A DNA stretch of 64,000 nt from JAJFKB01 sp965230515. Its GTDB lineage: Bacteria > Pseudomonadota > Gammaproteobacteria > Pseudomonadales > IMCC2047. The notes under the pieces are model-generated. The model searched no databases, was not told the DNA's origin, and was given only the letters and a program-made list of their open reading frames with translations. The DNA is taken from contig OZ246007.1 of assembly GCA_965230515.1 (NCBI GenBank), positions 2,356,001 to 2,420,000 on the forward strand, in the 5' to 3' direction. Below, piece after piece: positions 59,135 through 64,000 of the stretch (position 1 is the first letter of the stretch; the number at the start of each line of letters is the position of its first letter). A program made the translations under genes and the position numbers.

Positions 59135-60112
59135 CTAGCTAATGGCCTGGACAGTTTCATTATCGCCAAAGAAGCCCTGGAACAGCGCGCTTGTCAGATA
59201 TCGCTCACCGGAATCCGGGAGCACAACGACAATCATTTTTCCCTGGTGCTGCTCTTGCTTGGCCACCTGAATGGCTGCGGCGACGGCCGCACCTGATGAA
59301 ATTCCAGCGAGAATACCCTCTTGCGACATCAGGTGGTGAGCATATTGCATGGCGATATCGTCATCGACACGTTCGACCTGATCGACCATGCTCAGATCCA
59401 GGTTCTTTGGAACAAAGCCCGCCCCGATTCCCTGAATTTTGTGGGGTCCGTGGGTAGGTTCTTCGCCGGCCAGCGCAGCGGTAATCATCGTGGTTGAGGT
59501 TGGTTCGACAGCTACCGATGTAATTGCCTTACCCTTGGTATTCTTAATGTAGCGGGATATGCCGGTAATAGTTCCTCCCGTGCCTACGCCGGAAACCAGT
59601 ACGTCTACCTGCCCATCTGTATCGTTCCAGATTTCAGGGCCGGTTGTCTGCTCATGAATCTGCGGGTTGGCCGGGTTCTCAAACTGCTGTAACATCAGAT
59701 ACCGACTTGGATCGCCCGCTATGATCTCTTTGGCTTTATTAATTGCGCCGGTCATACCCAGTGCGCCATCGGTCAGGATCACTTTCGCGCCTAGCGCTTT
59801 CATCAATTGGCGGCGTTCCAGACTCATGGTATGGGGCATGGTCAGCGTAATTGGATAACCCCTTGCTGAGGCAACAAAGGCCAGTGCGATGCCGGTATTG
59901 CCGCTGGTCGGTTCGATCAGTTCTTTGCCCGGCGCGAGCAGTCCGTCCCGCTCGGCGGCCCAGATCATGCTGGCACCGATGCGGCATTTAACAGAGTTGG
60001 CGGGGTTACGGCTTTCGATTTTCGCATAAATATTGGCGTCAGTGATGCGATTGAGTTTTACCAGGGGCGTGTTGCCTATGGATTGGCTGTTGTCTTCGTA
60101 TAGTTTGGACAT
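59135..60112 (-). CDS. cysK: Cysteine synthase A (O-acetylserine sulfhydrylase)
   Basis: PLP enzyme making cysteine from O-acetylserine and sulfide. 325 residues, closely resembling E. coli CysK: I-G-N-T-P-L-V, PLP lysine K42 in N-S-V-K-C-R-I-G, T-S-G-N-T-G-I-A-L, G-V-G-T-G-G-T-I-T-G and G-I-S-S-G-A-A. The K-C-R-I-G-A-x-M-I-W form favours CysK over CysM. Single gene; supplies the cysteine used by GshA. Confidence 0.94.
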   Translation of the reverse strand: MSKLYEDNSQSIGNTPLVKLNRITDANIYAKIESRNPANSVKCRIGASMIWAAERDGLLAPGKELIEPTSGNTGIALAFVASARGYPITLTMPHTMSLERRQLMKALGAKVILTDGALGMTGAINKAKEIIAGDPSRYLMLQQFENPANPQIHEQTTGPEIWNDTDGQVDVLVSGVGTGGTITGISRYIKNTKGKAITSVAVEPTSTTMITAALAGEEPTHGPHKIQGIGAGFVPKNLDLSMVDQVERVDDDIAMQYAHHLMSQEGILAGISSGAAVAAAIQVAKQEQHQGKMIVVVLPDSGERYLTSALFQGFFGDNETVQAIS

Positions 60113-60228
60113 TTTGCTGACCTCCGTAACGCGGGGATACTAGATTGCAGAGTAAATTTTAATATCAATAGGCTACTACCGAAAACCAGGACTTGTCCAG
60201 CGGTATACCGTTTTTATAAGTTGTAGCT

Positions 60229-61083
60229 ATGAATGCTGAAAAACACAGATTTGAATATCATTGCCGGGTAGCTAATGCTAAGCAGCGGGCAACCGATCTG
60301 CTTGCCCAGGAGAGCGGGTTGTCGCGGCAAAAAGTAAAGCAGTTAATGAATGGCGGGGCTGTTTGGTTAACCCGTGGTGCTCGCGCGGATAGAGTTCGAC
60401 GGGCGTCAAAGCGGTTGGAGCCTGGTGATGAACTGCACATGTATTACGACCCTAAAATACTGGAGAAGCAACCGCCTGCGGCGCTGCTGATCGCAGATGA
60501 AGGGCAATACAGCGTTTGGAATAAACCCTATGGTATGCTGTCGCACGGTTCAAAGTGGGGCGATCATTGCGCAATTAATCGTTGGGTCGAGGGCCATCTG
60601 CAGCCGCAACGACCAGCATTCGTGGTGCATCGACTGGATCGGGCAGCTACCGGTCTGATGCTGATTGCCCATGGCAAAAAGGTAGCATCGGCCTTGTCAG
60701 CGCTGTTTCAGCGGCGACAGATTGAAAAGCGCTACCGGGTGGTGGTTGAGGGCTGCTTTCCGGACCTGGCTTTACCGCTGCGCCTGGATGGGCTCATTGA
60801 GGGGCGTGATGCGGTTACTCAGATTCTTAGAGCGGAATATGACTCGGGCCGCCAGCAAACAAAGCTGCAGGTTAGAATCGAGACTGGCCGCAAACATCAG
60901 ATTCGCAGACATCTGGCTGAATTTGGCTACCCTGTTGTGGGTGACCGGTTATACGGGTTTGGCGGTACAAATGGACAAAACCGGAATGCTGAAAACCTGC
61001 AGCTATGTTGCAATCATCTGGCCTTTCGCTGTCCGCTGACGGGTGCAGATAAAGTTTTCGACTTGAAAGAAGCCACTGAATGA
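60229..61083 (+). CDS. RluA-family RNA pseudouridine synthase
   Basis: 284 residues. N-terminal S4-like RNA-binding domain (about 15-70) and the RluA catalytic domain (about 85-275) with H-R-L-D-R-A-A-T-G-L, where the Asp is catalytic, then K-R-Y-R-V-V-V-E-G and T-G-R-K-H-Q-I-R-R-H. The target uridine in rRNA or tRNA cannot be told by eye. Divergent from cysK. Confidence 0.9.
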   Translation: MNAEKHRFEYHCRVANAKQRATDLLAQESGLSRQKVKQLMNGGAVWLTRGARADRVRRASKRLEPGDELHMYYDPKILEKQPPAALLIADEGQYSVWNKPYGMLSHGSKWGDHCAINRWVEGHLQPQRPAFVVHRLDRAATGLMLIAHGKKVASALSALFQRRQIEKRYRVVVEGCFPDLALPLRLDGLIEGRDAVTQILRAEYDSGRQQTKLQVRIETGRKHQIRRHLAEFGYPVVGDRLYGFGGTNGQNRNAENLQLCCNHLAFRCPLTGADKVFDLKEATE

Positions 61084-61230
61084 CGGTATCCCGCTTCTGG
61101 AATCACCTATTAAACGGGGCGCTGATTACGGATGGCAGGTGTTATGCTGTTGCGAAACGGCATAAATGCTCGATTATTCACGTTATAATGTGCTTTGACT
61201 TCATTGCAGGTCGACATAAAAATAGAATTG

Positions 61231-61253
61231 TTATCTACTCAAAAGGTAGATAA
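61231..61253. repeat. Hairpin upstream of the 34-residue gene
   Basis: TTATCTAC (61231-61238) pairs with GTAGATAA (61246-61253) around 7 bases, 30 bases before the small gene's ATG. The surrounding gap 61084-61410 also holds a TATAAT at 61184-61189 with no good -35. The hairpin has no U-run and may be regulatory. Confidence 0.4.
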
Positions 61254-61282
61254 TTAAAGCAAATAATGGATGAGTGATTGTC

Positions 61283-61387
61283 ATGCGCAAAGGTTGTGAA
61301 ACCTGTCAGCGAATAAGAATGCTCAGCGCACTGGTGCTGGTGGCCGTGTTTGCGGCGCTGCTGTATGTGAATTATCTGAACGGTTGA
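61283..61387 (+). CDS. Small single-helix membrane protein with a CxxC motif
   Basis: ATG 61283 to TGA 61385-61387, 34 residues. A basic, Cys-bearing N-terminus (M-R-K-G-C-E-T-C-Q-R) is followed by one hydrophobic helix (about 14-29) and a short polar tail. The charge pattern predicts the CxxC on the cytoplasmic side, where it could bind metal or form a disulfide. No strong ribosome site. It lies 23 bases before the macro-domain gene, so they may be co-transcribed. Function unknown. Confidence 0.55.
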   Translation: MRKGCETCQRIRMLSALVLVAVFAALLYVNYLNG

Positions 61388-61410
61388 TAGCGCTGTAAAT
61401 AGGAAAGTTC

Positions 61411-61944
61411 ATGGATAGTGGAATAATCCTGATAGAGGCCGATATTACAAGACTTGAGGTGGATGCCATAGTGAATGCCGCCAATAAGTCGTTGTTGGGT
61501 GGCGGGGGAGTGGACGGTGCGATCCATCGGGCGGCCGGACGAGAACTGCTAGAGGCTTGCAGAGCTTTGCAGGGTTGTGCCACCGGACAGGTTAAAATGA
61601 CACCAGGCTTCCAATTGCCGGCCCGGTATGTGCTTCATGCGGTGGGGCCTGTCTGGCGGGGTGGGCAGGCGGGTGAGGCAGATTTGCTGGCCTCCTGCTA
61701 TCGACAGGCGTTGCAGCTTGCTGGTCAGCACTCTCTGGAAAGTATCGCATTTCCGGCAATCAGTTGTGGCGTTTACGGTTACCCGATTGATCGGGCGGCG
61801 ACTGTAGCTGTGGATACTATTATCCATTTCCTGGAAAGTCATGCGCTGCCGCAGAAAGTTTATCTTTGCGCATTTTCCGCTGATATTAAGCAGGCACTTG
61901 CATCGGCCCTGAGCAAGCGCAACGCAGATTATGCGACCCGCTAG
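61411..61944 (+). CDS. Macro-domain protein, probable O-acetyl-ADP-ribose deacetylase
   Basis: 177 residues, nearly all one MacroD/YmdB-type macro domain: G-D-I/A-D-I-T-R-L region, D-A-I-V-N-A-A-N-K-S-L-L-G-G-G-G-V-D-G-A-I-H-R-A-A, C-x-T-G-Q-V-K, H-A-V-G-P-V-W and F-P-A-I-S-C-G-V-Y-G-Y-P. These residues bind ADP-ribose; related enzymes hydrolyse O-acetyl-ADP-ribose or remove mono-ADP-ribose from proteins. The 3' end overlaps the ceramidase-like gene by 14 bases. Confidence 0.9.
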   Translation: MDSGIILIEADITRLEVDAIVNAANKSLLGGGGVDGAIHRAAGRELLEACRALQGCATGQVKMTPGFQLPARYVLHAVGPVWRGGQAGEADLLASCYRQALQLAGQHSLESIAFPAISCGVYGYPIDRAATVAVDTIIHFLESHALPQKVYLCAFSADIKQALASALSKRNADYATR

Positions 61945-62701
61945 TATAAGGGGGATAAAGCTGGCCGTTATAGTGCTGGTTACGCTATTGCTATTGATTG
62001 TCACCCTGCTGCAACCGCCGTTTGCCCAGCCACAGAGTTATCACCTGTTCGCCGATCAGCGAATGGTTATGGGTGTGCCAAACCTGTTGAACGTATTATC
62101 GAATTTGCCTTTTGCTGTAGTTGGCATATTTGGTTTGTATCTTTGCTATCGTTACAGAATGCTCCCCTACACGCCCCTATTTGTGGTCGTATTCATAGGT
62201 GTTTTTCTAACGGCTTTTGGTTCGGCCTACTACCATTTGGCTCCCGACAATCAGACACTGATTTGGGATCGGTTACCCATGACGATCGCGATTATGGGTT
62301 TTTTTACCTATTTGTTGACGGATTGTATCGGGCCGGCATTAAGACGGTTGCTGTGGCCGTTGCTGATATTGGGTGTAGTCAGTGTCTGGTACTGGGCGTG
62401 GACCGAAACAATGGCGGCGGGAGACCTGCGTTTATACGGGCTGGTTCAGTTTCTGCCGATCGCGCTGATGCCCCTCGTGCTTTTTCTGTTTCCCTGTGGA
62501 AAGAGTGAGCTCAGATGCTATATCGGATTATTACTCAGTTATGGTCTGGCGAAGCTGTTGGAGCATTTTGATCTTGCTGTTTGGGTGGCGCTGGAATGGG
62601 TAAGCGGACATACACTGAAGCATCTTGCTGCCGCAGTCGGAACCTATTTTATTATTCTGCTTCTAAGAGCTTATGCCGAAAGAGAGCTTGCCCGGCCGTA
62701 A
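61931..62701 (+). CDS. Ceramidase-like integral membrane hydrolase (CREST superfamily)
   Basis: 256 residues with about seven membrane helices. Conserved positions of the alkaline ceramidase / CREST metal hydrolases are visible: N-x-L-S-N-L-P-F, S-A-Y-Y-H-L-x-P-D-x-x-x-x-x-W-D-R-L-P-M and the late H-T-L-K-H-L (zinc histidines). Bacterial members are annotated as phytoceramidase-like, but the natural amide substrate is unknown, since most gammaproteobacteria lack sphingolipids. Starts within the macro-domain gene (14-base overlap). Confidence 0.78.
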   Translation: MRPASIRGIKLAVIVLVTLLLLIVTLLQPPFAQPQSYHLFADQRMVMGVPNLLNVLSNLPFAVVGIFGLYLCYRYRMLPYTPLFVVVFIGVFLTAFGSAYYHLAPDNQTLIWDRLPMTIAIMGFFTYLLTDCIGPALRRLLWPLLILGVVSVWYWAWTETMAAGDLRLYGLVQFLPIALMPLVLFLFPCGKSELRCYIGLLLSYGLAKLLEHFDLAVWVALEWVSGHTLKHLAAAVGTYFIILLLRAYAERELARP

Positions 62702-62768
62702 AGCTTGTAAAAGCTGGTTAATAGGTGCTTAATAGGTATGCTCAGGCGACCAAAAGGTGCGATTCGCG

Positions 62769-63563
62769 ATGCAGAATGCTCATATTCTGGAACTACAGGG
62801 CGTTGAGAATTTTAGGGATTTAGGGGGCTACTCGACAGGGAATGGTACGAAGGTAAAGTGGGGGCGCCTGTTCCGCTCAGGGCACATGAACAATCTGAGT
62901 AAATTTGATTGCGAACAACTGGCCTCTCTCAATATTACCGCGCTTTTCGATTTGCGCACCCCCAAGGAGAGAGAAACTTTTCCGACTCGCTGGCACAATA
63001 AGCGAGCACCAAAAATATTCACCATTGACTTGCATCCCCGCGATGTTAATCCCGCAGTAGATCTGTTTGACCAGATTATGGAGGGTCGTATTTCCCGTGC
63101 TGAAGTCATTGAGCACATGATAGAAGATTATGCGCGGATGCCGTTTGAATTCGCTCCTATGCTGCAAGATATCATTCAGCGTTTGCTCGAGCCGGAACGC
63201 GGGACATTGGTTATTCACTGCACCGCAGGGAAAGACAGGACCGGTTGTGCGGCTGCCCTGATACTGTCATTGCTTGGTGTATCCTGGGGCAGGGTGCTTG
63301 AGGATTATCTGCTCAGCAACCAGGGATTTGGTGCGGAACAGAAGCTGGCCCATATTGCAGACAAATTTCGGCGTAAAGTGGATGATATTGACTCGCGGAT
63401 TGATGCGCTCCGCCCTCTGGTGCGTGTTGAAAAAGAGTATCTGGAAACCGCTTTTTCAGCCATTAAAACCGAAATGGGCAGCTTGGAACGCTATTTCGAA
63501 TCAATCCTGGAGATAGATAAGGATCAGGTCGAACAACTGCAGCGCACATTACTCAGGTCCTGA
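62769..63563 (+). CDS. Tyrosine-protein phosphatase (Y_phosphatase3 family)
   Basis: 264 residues from ATG 62769, preceded by AAAGGTG; GTG 62757 in frame is an alternative. N-terminal N-F-R-D-L-G-G-Y, F-R-S-G and F-D-L-R-T-P-x-E-R segments lead to the P-loop H-C151-T-A-G-K-D-R157-T-G. This bacterial PTP class includes enzymes acting on phosphotyrosine or phosphoinositides. Tail-to-tail overlap of 11 bases with tesB. Confidence 0.88.
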   Translation: MQNAHILELQGVENFRDLGGYSTGNGTKVKWGRLFRSGHMNNLSKFDCEQLASLNITALFDLRTPKERETFPTRWHNKRAPKIFTIDLHPRDVNPAVDLFDQIMEGRISRAEVIEHMIEDYARMPFEFAPMLQDIIQRLLEPERGTLVIHCTAGKDRTGCAAALILSLLGVSWGRVLEDYLLSNQGFGAEQKLAHIADKFRRKVDDIDSRIDALRPLVRVEKEYLETAFSAIKTEMGSLERYFESILEIDKDQVEQLQRTLLRS

Positions 63564-64000
63564 AACCTGTTGGGTCGCCTATCAGATCCATTTGATGTGT
63601 CTGCTCACGTACTCTCAGAACACCTTCCTGCGTTGCTGATGCGACCAGCACACCTTGCCGATTGAATATACTACCCCTTACAAAGCCTCTGCCATTTGAG
63701 GCGCTGGTACTTTCCAGTGCATAGAGCAGCCATTCATCTGCTCGAAAAGGCTGGTGATACCACATGGAGTGATTAATGGTCGCCAGTAACGCATTACTGG
63801 CGGTAATTTCCGGGTGTGGCCGGCAGGCGGTCACCAGAATAGGTGAATCAGATGCATACGCTAAAATGGCCTGATGAAGCGCTTCGTCTTCAGCTAACCG
63901 GCCGCTTGCTTTAAACCAGACAAACGCGGTAGCGGATTTGATTTGCGGTTCTCTGAAATCGATAGGGTCGACGTGGCGAAATTCAATGGGCCATTGATAG
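63553..64000 (-). CDS. tesB: Acyl-CoA thioesterase II, partial (3' part; continues beyond the window)
   Basis: The minus-strand frame is open from the window edge to TGA 63555-63553 (about 148 residues seen). It shows the TesB second hot-dog domain: W-P-I-E-F-R-H-V-D-P, V-W-F-K-A-S-G, H-Q-A-I-L-A-Y-A-S-D, N-H-S-M-W-Y-H and G-S-I-F-N-R-Q-G-V-L-V-A-S-A-T-Q-E-G. TesB hydrolyses medium- and long-chain acyl-CoA. The N-terminal hot-dog and the start lie outside. Confidence 0.9.
   Translation of the reverse strand, partial: YQWPIEFRHVDPIDFREPQIKSATAFVWFKASGRLAEDEALHQAILAYASDSPILVTACRPHPEITASNALLATINHSMWYHQPFRADEWLLYALESTSASNGRGFVRGSIFNRQGVLVASATQEGVLRVREQTHQMDLIGDPTGFRT

Noticed and set aside
1..64000. 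tRNA, rRNA, known riboswitch or prophage genes
   Set aside because: Intergenic regions were scanned by eye for tRNA T-arm patterns, rRNA segments and phage-type genes; none was convincing. A covariance-model search would be needed to exclude small structured RNAs.

Overview
The window is ordinary chromosome from a gammaproteobacterium. The evidence is gene order: orn/queG and nnr-tsaE-amiB-mutL-miaA-hfq-hflX-hflK-hflC-yjeT-purA (with hisZ inserted), plus yrfG-hslR-hslO-pckA, are classic gammaproteobacterial neighbourhoods. A complete homogentisate route, a TonB-dependent receptor, a periplasmic quinohaemoprotein alcohol dehydrogenase and a 2-aminophenol-type ring-cleavage cassette suggest a free-living, probably marine, heterotroph of the Cellvibrionales/Pseudomonadales type. 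That placement is inference. No rRNA, tRNA, CRISPR array, prophage or intact insertion sequence was seen.

Layout. 1-14.4 kb: RNA and tRNA maintenance, NAD(P)HX repair, cell-wall amidase, mismatch repair (an endonuclease-type MutL), Hfq, HflX, the HflKC complex, HisZ and PurA. 14.4-17.3 kb: an HD-GYP cyclic-di-GMP phosphodiesterase and ispG. 17.6-22.3 kb: an operon for a 2-oxoacid:acceptor oxidoreductase (alpha/gamma fusion plus beta) with a GltD-like iron-sulfur flavoprotein. 22.36-22.8 kb: a scar with an IS3-type transposase remnant and short REP-like repeats. 22.8-27.9 kb: tyrosine catabolism (hmgA-fahA-maiA on the minus strand; MarR and Lrp/AsnC regulators and hppD on the plus strand). 28.0-29.3 kb: a phenylalanine-rich leader peptide, a multi-hairpin attenuator and a DAHP synthase, so aromatic amino acid breakdown and synthesis lie side by side. 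29.3-32.2 kb: an RhlB-like helicase and a TrpB without TrpA. 32.5-38.4 kb: TonB-dependent receptor, AraC regulator and PQQ/haem alcohol dehydrogenase. 38.5-47.8 kb: trhP, slyX, a TonB-domain protein, phoBR with a Pho box, ilvE, a DUF2390 protein, a WD40 lipoprotein, dsbB and a FliL-like protein. 47.9-52.0 kb: an IclR-RidA fusion regulator, two RidA proteins and amnBA. 52.2-64.0 kb: DUF1329, gshA, pckA, hslO, hslR, yrfG, cysK, an RluA-type synthase, a 34-residue membrane protein, a macro-domain protein, a ceramidase-like membrane protein, a tyrosine phosphatase and the end of tesB.

The most unusual items are: (1) the IclR-RidA fusion, whose RidA half resembles the 2-aminomuconate deaminase encoded just downstream; (2) a six-segment transcription attenuator before the DAHP synthase, with a leader peptide carrying a Phe-Phe-Gly-Phe-Tyr-Phe run; (3) a soluble TonB-domain protein with internal Cys-containing repeats; and (4) several well-formed operator-like palindromes next to MarR, Lrp/AsnC and AraC genes. 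Everything here is read by eye; no database or folding program was run.
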